From NCBI GenBank assembly GCA_963696585.1, contig CAVOKW010000028.1, forward strand, positions 1 through 64,000: DNA of 64,000 nucleotides, read 5' to 3'. This document shows positions 16,491-25,124 of the stretch, piece by piece. Origin of the DNA: Parvibaculum sp963696585. GTDB taxonomy: Bacteria; Pseudomonadota; Alphaproteobacteria; Parvibaculales; Parvibaculaceae. Position numbers and translations under genes: made by a program. Under the pieces are notes generated by a model. The model had not been told where the DNA came from and ran no database searches. It was given only the letters and a program-made list of their open reading frames with translations. The stretch's first letter is position 1, and the number at the start of each line of letters is the position of its first letter.

Positions 16491-17138
16491 TCAGCCGCGC
16501 AGCAGAAGCAGGCCAACGACCAGGGCGACGATCAGCAATGTGCCCCAGACCCAGGGGGAGAGACTGAAGCCCACATCCTCGTCGGGGACCATCGGAATGC
16601 CGGTTGGCGCCATGGCGTCATAATCGGGAGATTTCGGCGCGATGCCTTCGGCCAATTCTTCGACGAGCTCGGGGATTTTGTCGTCTGCCACTTTGCTACC
16701 GCCTGTCAGAGCCGAGAAATTGCTGAAGAATTCTTCGGCCATTTTCGCAGCTGTTGAATCAATGAAGCGCTGGCCGATCTGGGCGAGTTTGCCGCCGACC
16801 TGCGCATTGACAGTATAGGCCAGCAATGTGCCGCCGTCGCCCGTCTCGGTGAGGCTGACTTTGGCCGCACCCTTGGCAAAGCCGGCTGCGCCGCCATTGC
16901 CTTCCCCCGAAATCGTATAGCCATTTGGCGGGTCGATATCGGTCAGTTTGACCTTGCCCTTGAAACGCGCACTGACGGGACCGATCTTGGTCTTGGCGAC
17001 AGCTTCAAACTCGTCATCCGCCGTTTTCACAACGGATTCCGCGCCGGGAATGGACTGGCGCAGCATGTCGGCGTCGTTCAGGGCCGCCCAGACCGTTTCG
17101 CGTGGGGCCGGTATCTTGTATTCGCCGGACATATCCAT
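16491..17138 (-). CDS. CoxG-family SRPBCC protein with C-terminal membrane anchor
   Basis: A 215-residue protein of the carbon-monoxide-dehydrogenase subunit G family. The N-terminal SRPBCC (START-like) domain (MSGEYKIPAPRETVWAALND, IPGAES, NAQVGGKLAQIGQRFIDS, in pieces) spans about residues 1-150. A linker and a single C-terminal transmembrane helix (WVWGTLLIVALVVGLLLLRG) follow. CoxG proteins are thought to anchor CODH-like enzymes at the membrane and link them to quinones. Start ATG 17138 has AAGGAA six bases upstream. It is the first gene of the Cox-like operon and follows the Mrp operon by 37 bases. Confidence 0.9.
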   Translation of the reverse strand: MDMSGEYKIPAPRETVWAALNDADMLRQSIPGAESVVKTADDEFEAVAKTKIGPVSARFKGKVKLTDIDPPNGYTISGEGNGGAAGFAKGAAKVSLTETGDGGTLLAYTVNAQVGGKLAQIGQRFIDSTAAKMAEEFFSNFSALTGGSKVADDKIPELVEELAEGIAPKSPDYDAMAPTGIPMVPDEDVGFSLSPWVWGTLLIVALVVGLLLLRG

Positions 17139-17175
17139 GGCGGTTTCCTTCTGAACGGGAATGGGCTTTGCGCCC

Positions 17176-18870
17176 CTATAGATAGGTGAGGATGAGTGTC
17201 ATGCCAAGGAGCACGGCAATCCAGAGCACCATGGAGCCTGTGGGCCAGGTGCGGGCAAGCGGCCCTTGTGGCCCATGGGCGCGATAGATGAGCACCAGAA
17301 AACGGTCGAGGCGATAAAGCGCCAGCCGGGTCACACCATGCCATGTGCGTTCAACAAGGTCTGCCACACGTCGCGTCAGGCTTGGCAGGGCACGGCGATA
17401 AACCCAGTCGAAGTCGAGATTGGTTGAGCGGAACTCCGGCGGATAGAGGCCGAAGCGCATGAGCAGTGCGAAAGCGAAAAGCGCGAAGAAGAGCAACTGC
17501 AACTGCGTCACGACATGCGAGGTCGTGTAGGGCACATAGCTCGCATCATAGGGCAGCATGGCGTAGAGCGCTTGCGGATAGACGCCAATGCCGATGCAGA
17601 AAAAGGCGGCGATGCCCATGGCGACGAGCATGTGGGCGGGGGCTTCCTGCACGCGCTTGCCGCTGTCATGGGCAAAGAAGGTGAAGAAGGGGATCTTGAT
17701 GCCGGAATGCTCAAGCACACCGACCGAGGCGATGACGAGCACAAGCCAGATCCAGAACTGGCCCTGACCGGCGGCGGCCGAGAGGATCAGGCTTTTGGAG
17801 ACGAAGCCCGAAAAAAGCGGGAAGGCGGAAATCGACAGGGCCCCGATGACACAGAAAATCATGGTGAGCGGCATCGACTTGTAGAGCCCACCCAGTTCGG
17901 ATGCCTTGCTCGTGCCGGTGCGATACATGACCGCGCCGACGCTCATGAACAACAGCGACTTGTAGAGAATGTGGCAGAAGGCATGCGCCACCGTTCCGTT
18001 GAGCGCCAGCGGCGTGCCGATGCCGATGCCGACGACCATGAAGCCAAGCTGGTTGTTGATGCTATAGGCGAGCACGCGGCGGAGATTGTTTTCGATGGCG
18101 GCAAAGAAGATCGGAAAGAGCGTCATCACCGCGCCGATGTAAATCAGCAATTCGGTGCCGGGAAAGCCACGGGCGAGCGCATAGATGGCGAGCTTGGTGG
18201 TGAAGGATGACAGCGTGACCGCGCCTGTGACCGTGGCGGCGGGGTAGCTGTCCTGCAACCAGTTATGCAGCAACGGAAAGGCACATTTGATGCCAAAGGC
18301 GATGAAGATGGCCCAGGTGCCAGAGCTTTCAAGTTTCATGGCATTGAAGGCGAGCGAGCCCGTGGCCTGATATTGCAGGACAACGCCTGTCAGCAGGATG
18401 ACGCCCGAACCGATCTGGATGATGAGGTAGCGCATGCCGGTGTGATAGGCGCCGGGCGTGCGCCGCGCCCAGATGAGGAAGACGGAAGCAAGCGCCGTGC
18501 CCTCCCAGAAAACAAAAAGCGTTACGAGGTCGGCGGCGAAAACCGCGCCGATCGCCGCACCGGCATAAAGCAGCGTCGTGATTTGTTGCAGCTTGTCCTT
18601 CACATGCCAGGCGTAAAGGATCGAAATGAAGGCCGCGAGGGAGAAGATCAACCCGAAAATGCGCGAGAGTTTATCGACGCGCAGCAGGCCGAAATGCATG
18701 TTCATATAGTTGAAGGCGGCATAGGTGCCTTCCGGCAGATTCCAGAACACGGTGAGCGCGAGCACCGGGATTGTCAGCATGAATATCTGACGCAGTCTTT
18801 CGCTGACAATGAAGGGCGCGAAAACGGCGCCGCCAATATAGGCCAGTGCCGGGGTCAAAAACTCAGGCAT
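17176..18870 (-). CDS. Mrp-type antiporter, third NuoL/M/N-like subunit
   Basis: A 564-residue polytopic membrane protein of the proton-conducting antiporter family. The core motif regions are AADLVTLFVFWEGTALAS near residue 112, where the glutamate is the conserved helix-5 residue, and FGIKCAFPLLHNWLQDSYPAA near 202, with the conserved lysine. It differs from the other two paralogues by an amphipathic C-terminal extension (about residues 480-545) before a last transmembrane helix. It is the last gene of the operon and overlaps the preceding small gene by eight bases. It probably forms an ion channel module with its neighbours. Confidence 0.85.
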   Translation of the reverse strand: MPEFLTPALAYIGGAVFAPFIVSERLRQIFMLTIPVLALTVFWNLPEGTYAAFNYMNMHFGLLRVDKLSRIFGLIFSLAAFISILYAWHVKDKLQQITTLLYAGAAIGAVFAADLVTLFVFWEGTALASVFLIWARRTPGAYHTGMRYLIIQIGSGVILLTGVVLQYQATGSLAFNAMKLESSGTWAIFIAFGIKCAFPLLHNWLQDSYPAATVTGAVTLSSFTTKLAIYALARGFPGTELLIYIGAVMTLFPIFFAAIENNLRRVLAYSINNQLGFMVVGIGIGTPLALNGTVAHAFCHILYKSLLFMSVGAVMYRTGTSKASELGGLYKSMPLTMIFCVIGALSISAFPLFSGFVSKSLILSAAAGQGQFWIWLVLVIASVGVLEHSGIKIPFFTFFAHDSGKRVQEAPAHMLVAMGIAAFFCIGIGVYPQALYAMLPYDASYVPYTTSHVVTQLQLLFFALFAFALLMRFGLYPPEFRSTNLDFDWVYRRALPSLTRRVADLVERTWHGVTRLALYRLDRFLVLIYRAHGPQGPLARTWPTGSMVLWIAVLLGMTLILTYL

Positions 18871-19216
18871 GGTCGGTCTCCTGAGCTTGCTCTGTCCCGG
18901 CGGCGAATTCGGATTCGCTATCGGTGGCGTGCGGGCCGTAATAATCTTCCGGGCGCGAAATCAGGCGGCGCAGGCCCTTGGCGAGAAAGACGATGACGGC
19001 ATAGACCACAAAGCCGAAGAGGCCATAGATGAAGGGCGTTTCCTCGACATCGAAATTGACATGCCGGTGATGCAACAGGTCGGTGCCCGCCAGCGCGGCG
19101 CAGATCAGGCCAATGACGACAATGATGCCGAGAATGGCGCGTGGCCCATCCGTCCAGAGCAGGAGACGCGCGAGCAGCGGCATCGTGGCCTGATCCTTCT
19201 TGCGGGTCTCTGTCAT
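18863..19216 (-). CDS. small membrane protein of unknown function in the Mrp operon
   Basis: A 117-residue protein with two predicted transmembrane helices (about residues 28-45 and 62-80) and a charged, acidic C-terminal tail ending ETDHA. Between the helices is LLHHRHVNFDVEETPFIYGLFGF (in pieces), with a histidine cluster. I know no named family. It overlaps the upstream antiporter gene by four bases and the downstream one by eight, so it is tightly co-translated and probably a structural or assembly partner of the antiporter. Confidence 0.75.
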   Translation of the reverse strand: MTETRKKDQATMPLLARLLLWTDGPRAILGIIVVIGLICAALAGTDLLHHRHVNFDVEETPFIYGLFGFVVYAVIVFLAKGLRRLISRPEDYYGPHATDSESEFAAGTEQAQETDHA

Positions 19217-20724
19217 GGCGTCACCCCTTCCGGCGCGAGCAGCGGGATGGTGAGAAGGAAATCATAAACAGCGCCTGAGGCGAAAAAGAGCACGATGCAG
19301 CCAAGTGCCGTGACGCAGAGTGGCGCAACACAGAGCAGGGGCGCTTCCCTGATGGCGGCAAAGCCGGTGGGCAAGGATTCAGTATCGTAAGCGCGCTGGC
19401 GCTGTGGCGCGAAAAAGAAGCCGCGCGCGGCAAGCGGCAGCAGATAGGCGACATTGAGGAGCGAGGAAGCCATGAGCACGATCATCATGCTTTGGTGGCC
19501 TGCATCCGCACTTGCCATCAGCAGATACCATTTGCTCCAGGCGCCACCCATGGGCGGCAGGCCGATGATGCTGCAAGCCGCAATCGCATAGGCCGCGAAG
19601 GTGAAAGGCATGGTGCGGCCCAATCCATCCATTTCACTGACGCGGGTCTTGTGGGTTGCGACATAGATTGCGCCTGCGCACATGAAGAGCGTGACCTTGC
19701 CGAGCGCATGGGTGGCGATTTGCAAGGCGCCGCCGATGACGCCGAGTTGATTGGCAAGCGCCAGCCCCAGTGTCACATAGGCAAGCTGGCTGATGGTTGA
19801 ATAAGCAAGCCGTGCCTTGAGATTGTCCTGCGTCATGGCAACAACGGAAGCGATGAGAATGGTGGCGGCGGCAAGCCACATCAGCCATTGCGATGCGCCG
19901 GTGCGTGACAAAAGCCCGATGCCGAAAATATAGATACCGACCTTGAGCAGTGTGAAGACACCTGCCTTGACGACGGCAACAGCATGAAGGAGGGCGCTGA
20001 CCGGTGTGGGCGCGACCATGGCGGCGGGCAGCCAGCGATGGAACGGCATGAGCGCCGCCTTGCCGATGCCGAAGGCGAAGAACGCGAGCAGTATGGCTGT
20101 GAAGACCGGGCTGATATGGCCGGCGAGAATGCCGCCGGGGGTGAACTCCAGTGTGCCCGTCAGGCTCCATGTCCAGATGATGGCGGTCAGGAAAAACGCG
20201 ATCGAGGTGCCAAGCAGGATCGAAATATAGGTGCGGGCCCCGGCGCGGGCCTCAGGCGTTTCCTTGTGGGCGACCAGCGGATAAGTCACGACGGTCAGCA
20301 TTTCATAGAAGATGAAAAGCGTGAACAGGTTGCCCGCAAAGGCAATGCCGAGAGCGGCGGCGATGGCGAGAGCAAAGCAGGTGTAGAAGCGCGTCTGATG
20401 CTTTTCTTCCGCGGCAGGCATGTAGCCCATGGAGTATGCCGCGGTGACGATCCACAGGCCCGAGGCCACCGTGGCAAACAGCATGCCGAGCGGTTCGAGC
20501 GCGAAGCTCATGGTCAGGCCGGGCATGATTTCAAAGGCGGTGAAGGTGAGGGCCGCGCCGCCAATGACGGCAAAGAGCAGCGTCAGCACCAGACCAAAGG
20601 TGACGAGGCTGCCCAGGATGCTGATGCCGTCGCGAACATCGGTAAACGCATCAGCGCGCGAGACGACAAAGGCCGTGATCAGCGGAGCAAGGATGGCGAG
20701 GAGGATTACATATGCGGGGGTCAT
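19213..20724 (-). CDS. Mrp-type antiporter, second MrpD-like subunit
   Basis: A 503-residue NuoL/M/N-family membrane protein. Key elements are NLFTLFIFYEMLTVVTYPLV near residue 131 with the conserved glutamate, FAFGIGKAALMPFHRWLPAAMVAPTPVSALLHA (in pieces) near 215 with the conserved lysine, and DNLKARLAYSTISQLAYV near 300. It is a paralogue of the mrpD product just upstream (seven bases apart). Its stop overlaps the start of the small membrane protein. Confidence 0.88.
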   Translation of the reverse strand: MTPAYVILLAILAPLITAFVVSRADAFTDVRDGISILGSLVTFGLVLTLLFAVIGGAALTFTAFEIMPGLTMSFALEPLGMLFATVASGLWIVTAAYSMGYMPAAEEKHQTRFYTCFALAIAAALGIAFAGNLFTLFIFYEMLTVVTYPLVAHKETPEARAGARTYISILLGTSIAFFLTAIIWTWSLTGTLEFTPGGILAGHISPVFTAILLAFFAFGIGKAALMPFHRWLPAAMVAPTPVSALLHAVAVVKAGVFTLLKVGIYIFGIGLLSRTGASQWLMWLAAATILIASVVAMTQDNLKARLAYSTISQLAYVTLGLALANQLGVIGGALQIATHALGKVTLFMCAGAIYVATHKTRVSEMDGLGRTMPFTFAAYAIAACSIIGLPPMGGAWSKWYLLMASADAGHQSMMIVLMASSLLNVAYLLPLAARGFFFAPQRQRAYDTESLPTGFAAIREAPLLCVAPLCVTALGCIVLFFASGAVYDFLLTIPLLAPEGVTP

Positions 20725-20731
20725 GCCATGC

Positions 20732-22237
20732 TCACTGCCAGAAAATATTTGAGGCGCCGATCAGCGCATTGGCCGCACGGCTGGCCGAGGAGATGGTGAG
20801 GTCCGCATCAATGCCGAAGAAGACGGAAAGGCCCAGCATGATCCACATGGGCGCCAGCATGGCGAGGGGAACCGGTTTGCGATCCGGGATTTCCCGCGTG
20901 TCGCGCAGATAAAGCACTTCCACGACGCGCCAGACATAGACCACAGCCAGAAGCGATGACAGCACGACCAGTATGGCAACTGGCCACCATCCCAGCGCGA
21001 AGGCGGCCTGCATCAGATACCACTTGCTGATGAAGCCCGCTGTCAGCGGTACGCCGATCAGACCGAGGCCACCCGTGACAAAGGCCGCCGATGTCCAGGG
21101 CATGATGCGGCCAAGACCGCGCAGATCATCGATGCGCGCGGAACCGATGGCATAGATGAAGCAGCCAGCCGCCATGAACAGGCCACCCTTGGTGAGGGCA
21201 TGATTGAAGAGATGCATGATGGTGGCGGTCAGACCCGTTTGGGTCAGGAAGGACATGCCGAGCAGCATGTAGCCAACCTGCGCGATGCTCGAATAGGCCA
21301 GCATGCGTTTGAGGTCTTCCTGAAAGATCGCGACGATCGAGGCGGCAAACATGGCGATGAGCGCCAGCGGCAGGAGGACAAACTGCAATGTCGCGGCCTG
21401 AAAGGCGTAGTCGAAGCCGAAGATCGAGAACATGAAGCGCAGCAGCACATAGATCGCGACCTTGGTGGCTGTGGAAGCCAGAAAGGCCGTCACGGCTGAG
21501 GGGGCGTAGCTATAGGCGTTTGGCAACCAGAGATGCAGGGGGAACATCGCAAGTTTCAGGCCGATGCCCACGAGAATGAAGGAGAAGCCCATGCGCAGGG
21601 TGCGGCTGTCGCCATTGGCGGCGATCTTCGCGGCCAGATCAGCCATGTTGAGCGTGCCGGTGATCATGTAGATCAGGCCGAGGCCGATGACGAAGAAGGT
21701 CGCGCCGACCGTGCCCATGACGAGGTAATTGAAGGCGGCTGTCAGGGCGCGTTTGTCCCGCGCCGCGCCGGTGGCAACGAGGGCATAGGTTGAGAGCGAT
21801 GAGATTTCGAGGAAGACAAAGACATTGAAAGCGTCGCCCGTGATGGTCACGCCGAGAAGGCCCGTCAGGCAGAGCAGCAAGGCCGTGTAGAAAAACGCAT
21901 GCTGGCTTTGCGGGATTTCAGCTTCAACGCTATGGCGTGCGTAAGGCAGCACCAATGCGGCGATGCCTGAAATGATCATCAGGACAAAGGCATTGAGAAT
22001 ATCGATGCGATATTCAATGCCGATGGGCGGCGCCCAGCCGCCCATCTCATATGAAATCACGCTGCCATCGCGCACCTGCCAGAACAGGGCGACCGACATG
22101 GCAAAGGCAATGAAGGATATGGCTGTCGCCCAGGCCCAGGCAAAGCGCGGACGCGCAACCATGGCGCAGATCGGCGCCGCCATGAGCGGCACGACGATTT
22201 GCAGCGCGGGCAGGTTCGACAACAGGGCAGCGATCAT
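20732..22237 (-). CDS. mrpD: Na+/H+ antiporter subunit D
   Basis: The 501-residue MrpD/MnhD subunit of the multisubunit antiporter. It has about 14 transmembrane helices, with DAFNVFVFLEISSLSTYALV near residue 134 (conserved glutamate), GIGLKLAMFPLHLWLPNAYSYAPS (in pieces) near 225 (conserved lysine), and EDLKRMLAYSSIAQVGY near 309. It probably provides one of the proton paths. Start ATG 22237 overlaps the mrpC stop by four bases. Confidence 0.92.
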   Translation of the reverse strand: MIAALLSNLPALQIVVPLMAAPICAMVARPRFAWAWATAISFIAFAMSVALFWQVRDGSVISYEMGGWAPPIGIEYRIDILNAFVLMIISGIAALVLPYARHSVEAEIPQSQHAFFYTALLLCLTGLLGVTITGDAFNVFVFLEISSLSTYALVATGAARDKRALTAAFNYLVMGTVGATFFVIGLGLIYMITGTLNMADLAAKIAANGDSRTLRMGFSFILVGIGLKLAMFPLHLWLPNAYSYAPSAVTAFLASTATKVAIYVLLRFMFSIFGFDYAFQAATLQFVLLPLALIAMFAASIVAIFQEDLKRMLAYSSIAQVGYMLLGMSFLTQTGLTATIMHLFNHALTKGGLFMAAGCFIYAIGSARIDDLRGLGRIMPWTSAAFVTGGLGLIGVPLTAGFISKWYLMQAAFALGWWPVAILVVLSSLLAVVYVWRVVEVLYLRDTREIPDRKPVPLAMLAPMWIMLGLSVFFGIDADLTISSASRAANALIGASNIFWQ

Positions 22238-22671
22238 GGGTTCGGTCCCCCAAGGCGGGAGAACAGCGCGGCGGCCGGATTGGTCGGGGCGGGTTTGGCC
22301 GCTTCCATTTCATGATCAATCTTGAGGAGTTCATCTTCCTCGATCGTGCCGAAGCTCTCGCGAATGCGGACAATCAGGGCGAGCGCGAGGGCTGTTGTGG
22401 CGATGCCGACGACAATGGCCGTCAGGATCAGCACATGCGGCAAGGGATTGGAATAAACCGTTTGCGGGTCGCCGGTCAGGATCGGTGCCGTGCCGCCTTT
22501 CACTTTGCCCATGGAGATGTAGAGCATGAAAACCGAGGTCTGGAACAGATTGAGACCGACGATTTTCTTGATGAGGTTGCCGCGGCTCACGGTGATGTAA
22601 AGCCCGGTCATCATCAGCACGATGACAAGCCAGTAATTGTAATGCCCGGATACGAGGTCGGAAAAACCCAT
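22234..22671 (-). CDS. mrpC: Na+/H+ antiporter subunit C (NuoK-like)
   Basis: A 145-residue subunit with three transmembrane helices, homologous to NuoK of complex I. NLIKKIVGLNLFQTSVFMLYIS and DPQTVYSNPLPHVLILTAIVVG (in pieces) are the characteristic stretches, followed by an acidic cytoplasmic tail. It begins immediately after the mrpB stop and overlaps mrpD by four bases. Confidence 0.94.
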   Translation of the reverse strand: MGFSDLVSGHYNYWLVIVLMMTGLYITVSRGNLIKKIVGLNLFQTSVFMLYISMGKVKGGTAPILTGDPQTVYSNPLPHVLILTAIVVGIATTALALALIVRIRESFGTIEEDELLKIDHEMEAAKPAPTNPAAALFSRLGGPNP

Positions 22672-23109
22672 CTACCAGTCCTCGTCACGGGTGGAGGGAA
22701 TGCGCGAGGCAAAGGCGATGTAAATTGCGATCATGACGGTGGCAACGGTGAGGCCGACACCGATTTCGACAAACATGATGCCCCATTCCTGGGCATGCAC
22801 CGGGTCGTGGCCGAGATAGGAATAATCGAGAAATGTCTTGCCGAAAAAGAGGGCCAGAAAGCCTGTGCCCGCATAGATCAGCACACCGAGACTGAACAGG
22901 ATGCGAATGACGGTGGTCGGCAAAACGCGCACCAGGGCCTCAAGTCCGAAGACGAGACCGTAAAGAATGAAAGCGACGGCGAAAATGACACCGGCCTGAA
23001 AGCCGCCGCCGGGGCCAAAGTCACCATGCCATTGCACATAAAAGGCATAGAGGATGATGGGCGGGATCAAAAACTTGGCGACAACGCGCAGCACGATATG
23101 GCGGGTCAT
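22672..23109 (-). CDS. mrpB: Na+/H+ antiporter subunit B (MnhB domain)
   Basis: A 145-residue four-helix membrane subunit. HGDFGPGGGFQAGVIFAVAFILYG (in pieces), near residue 28, is the MnhB signature. It overlaps the upstream DUF4040 gene by four bases. In operons of this type MrpB follows the segment equivalent to the C-terminal end of MrpA, as it does here. Confidence 0.93.
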   Translation of the reverse strand: MTRHIVLRVVAKFLIPPIILYAFYVQWHGDFGPGGGFQAGVIFAVAFILYGLVFGLEALVRVLPTTVIRILFSLGVLIYAGTGFLALFFGKTFLDYSYLGHDPVHAQEWGIMFVEIGVGLTVATVMIAIYIAFASRIPSTRDEDW

Positions 23110-23699
23110 GCCTCGTCCTCCGTTGCATCGTCGTTCTTTTTGCGGGCCGCGCTGCGAGCCTTGATGTCCCAGCCAAGCAGCAAAAGAACGGCGATGACGG
23201 CGGTGAAAATGACGGTGGTTTCGCCGAGCGTATCATAGCCGCGATAGGAGGCGAGAACAGCGGTGACAATATTGGGCATGCCGGTTTCAGGCATGGTCCG
23301 GCTGATATAATCCGGGGCCACATGCCGGTGGATTGGCGCATCGGCCGCCCCGAAGGATGGCATGTCCAGCGTGCCGTAAATCAGCGCGGCGCCAGTCACG
23401 ACGCAGACAAGCAGCGGCAGAAAGGCCGAATGTGTCGTGCGTTTTTCCTCGCTTGTGGTCAAGGCCATGGTGCCGAGCATGAGCACAGTCGATATGCCCG
23501 CGCCGACAGCCGCTTCTGTGAAGGCGACGTCAACGGCATCCAGCGTCACGAAGAGACCGGCCGAGAGCAGGCTGAAGACGCCCGCCAGCATGACCACGGC
23601 AAAGAGATGGCGCAGATTGAGAATGGCAATGGCCGTTGCCACCATCAGCGTGAAGAGCAGGGCGTCGATGATGATGGCGGAAGTGGCGCCGGAGATCAT
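23106..23699 (-). CDS. DUF4040 antiporter subunit (MrpA C-terminal/MbhD-like)
   Basis: A 197-residue membrane protein equivalent to the detached C-terminal part of MrpA (MbhD/MbhE-like). The first half (about 1-85) has the DUF4040 pattern with DALDAVDVAFTEAAVGAG-like residues near 54. The second half has GTLDMPSFG, then a region ending NIVTAVLASYRGYDTLGETTVIFTA near 145, typical of MbhE. The long NuoL-like N-terminal part of MrpA is not attached; separate MrpD-like subunits downstream may fill that role. It overlaps mrpG and mrpB by four bases each. Confidence 0.88.
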   Translation of the reverse strand: MISGATSAIIIDALLFTLMVATAIAILNLRHLFAVVMLAGVFSLLSAGLFVTLDAVDVAFTEAAVGAGISTVLMLGTMALTTSEEKRTTHSAFLPLLVCVVTGAALIYGTLDMPSFGAADAPIHRHVAPDYISRTMPETGMPNIVTAVLASYRGYDTLGETTVIFTAVIAVLLLLGWDIKARSAARKKNDDATEDEA

Positions 23700-24055
23700 G
23701 ATGCCTGCTCCTCATGGACGATCTTGTCGCTTTCATTCTTCTTCATGCCTTGAGGCATGAGGCCCGCGACCCATGCCGCATTGGCAAGCGCATGGGTGGA
23801 GGTCGGGCTGGTGACGAAGAGAAACAGGCCGATCAGGATGAGCTTGACGGTCACTTGTGTGAAGCCGGCCTGAAACATCATGCCGATCAGGATGAACTCG
23901 GCCCCCATCGTGTCGATGACGCCGGCGGCGTGAAGTCGCGCCCAGAAGTCGGGCAGGCGTATGAGGCCGATGGCGCCGATCAGAAGAAAACCACCACCCA
24001 TAATAAAGCAGAACCAGCTTGCCAGATCGGCGCCAATCAGAAGGATCTCATGCAT
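23696..24055 (-). CDS. mrpG: Na+/H+ antiporter subunit G
   Basis: A 119-residue protein with three transmembrane helices and the MnhG signature IGLIRLPDFWARLHAAGVIDTMGAE (in pieces) near residue 29. It continues with KLILIGLFLFVTSPTSTHALA near 71. It overlaps mrpF by eight bases and the DUF4040 gene by four. Confidence 0.94.
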   Translation of the reverse strand: MHEILLIGADLASWFCFIMGGGFLLIGAIGLIRLPDFWARLHAAGVIDTMGAEFILIGMMFQAGFTQVTVKLILIGLFLFVTSPTSTHALANAAWVAGLMPQGMKKNESDKIVHEEQAS

Positions 24056-24350
24056 GGGGCTGATCCTCCTCCGGAGCGGCGGCGCGTATCAGACCGAGAG
24101 ACAGGTCGCGATAACGGAAGAATTTGAGGATGGCGATGGTGCTGACGAAATTGATCAGCGCATAGAGAATGGCGATGTCAAGAAACTCGGGCCGCGCCGT
24201 CAGAAAACCGAGCAAGCCGATCAGCAACACCGTCAATGTGCCAAAGCTGTTGGTGGCGAGGATGCGGTCGTAGAGTGTCGGTCCGGCAAAGAGGCGCGCA
24301 ATGACCAGCATCATCGCAATCATCAGGGCCATGAGGATGGTGATGAACAT
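24048..24350 (-). CDS. mrpF: Na+/H+ antiporter subunit F
   Basis: A 100-residue three-helix protein with the MrpF signature ARLFAGPTLYDRILATNSFGT (in pieces) near residue 18 and PEFLDIAILYALINFVSTIA near 54. It starts three bases after the mrpE stop. Some homologues carry bile-salt or solute efflux activity, but here it is clearly part of the antiporter. Confidence 0.94.
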   Translation of the reverse strand: MFITILMALMIAMMLVIARLFAGPTLYDRILATNSFGTLTVLLIGLLGFLTARPEFLDIAILYALINFVSTIAILKFFRYRDLSLGLIRAAAPEEDQPHA

Positions 24351-24353
24351 GGG

Positions 24354-24824
24354 TTAGCCGCCCACTTTGGCCGCGCGTGCATCCATATCCGCAAAGGCCG
24401 AGAGATCGGCGGCGGCGTCGGTCAGCGCGTGGATGAGATAGGTGTCGGGCGAGGTCTCGACGGTGACCGTGCCGGGCGTCAGCGTGATGGAGTTGGCGAA
24501 AATCACATGGCCCATGGCCGTCTGCTGCCTGGTCGGCACGGCAATCAATTGCTGGGCGAGGGGCATCTCCCGGGCAAGAATGACGCGGGAAACGGCGATG
24601 CTGGAACGATAGACCTCGCGTCCGAGCCAGGCCCAATAAGCCAGAAGGCTGACAGGCAGTTCCAAAGGCACGGTTTCGCCATCCAGGAGGCCCATACGCC
24701 AGGCGATCAATGCTGTTGCAATGCAAGATAGAAGGCCAAGGCTGAGCAGGAATGGCTCAAAATAGCCCGACAAGGCGAGCCAGAGACCGAATAACCCCAC
24801 CCCCAGACCGATCGCCCTTGTCAT
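24354..24824 (-). CDS. mrpE: Na+/H+ antiporter subunit E
   Basis: A 156-residue subunit and the first gene of the E-F-G-(DUF4040)-B-C-D-D'-x-D'' operon. Two or three N-terminal transmembrane helices are followed by a cytoplasmic domain with the MnhE signature FANSITLTPGTVTVETSPDTYLIHAL (in pieces) near residue 109. No strong ribosome binding site precedes ATG 24824. Confidence 0.93.
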   Translation of the reverse strand: MTRAIGLGVGLFGLWLALSGYFEPFLLSLGLLSCIATALIAWRMGLLDGETVPLELPVSLLAYWAWLGREVYRSSIAVSRVILAREMPLAQQLIAVPTRQQTAMGHVIFANSITLTPGTVTVETSPDTYLIHALTDAAADLSAFADMDARAAKVGG

Positions 24825-25124
24825 TGTTTGTCAGCTCCGGATACGTCTCTGGCGGGCAATCGATTGATGTGGCGTTGGTCTCGTCCGGTCTGCCAACCGG
24901 CTGATCCTTCATAATTGCTTCGCCATTGAGGGGCAAGCACAACTGGTCGGCGGATCAATCAAGACAAGAGAGGGATGACTTTCATGATGACTTTCTTTGT
25001 TTTCATGCGATTGTTATAGTTACTGACTGTTAGGGGGTCCTGGGGAGGAACCACGGGCCGATTGAGTACACCGGCGATGCGCGATTGCAGCCTGTTTGCT
25101 GACCGTGTCGTATGGAGTGAGATC
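24825..25124. other. divergent intergenic region, mrp operon / cold-shock gene
   Basis: About 300 bases without a convincing gene. A 61-codon minus-strand frame at 24757-24942 overlaps the mrpE start and looks spurious. The right half is AT-rich (24965-25025), then turns G-rich (GGGGGTCC, GGGGAGGAACC). It should contain the promoters of both flanking units and the 5' leader of the cold-shock gene, but I could not fix a -35/-10 pair. Confidence 0.5.

Noticed and set aside
24757..24942. A 61-codon minus-strand peptide upstream of mrpE
   Set aside because: It overlaps the mrpE start, has no ribosome binding site and no recognisable features.
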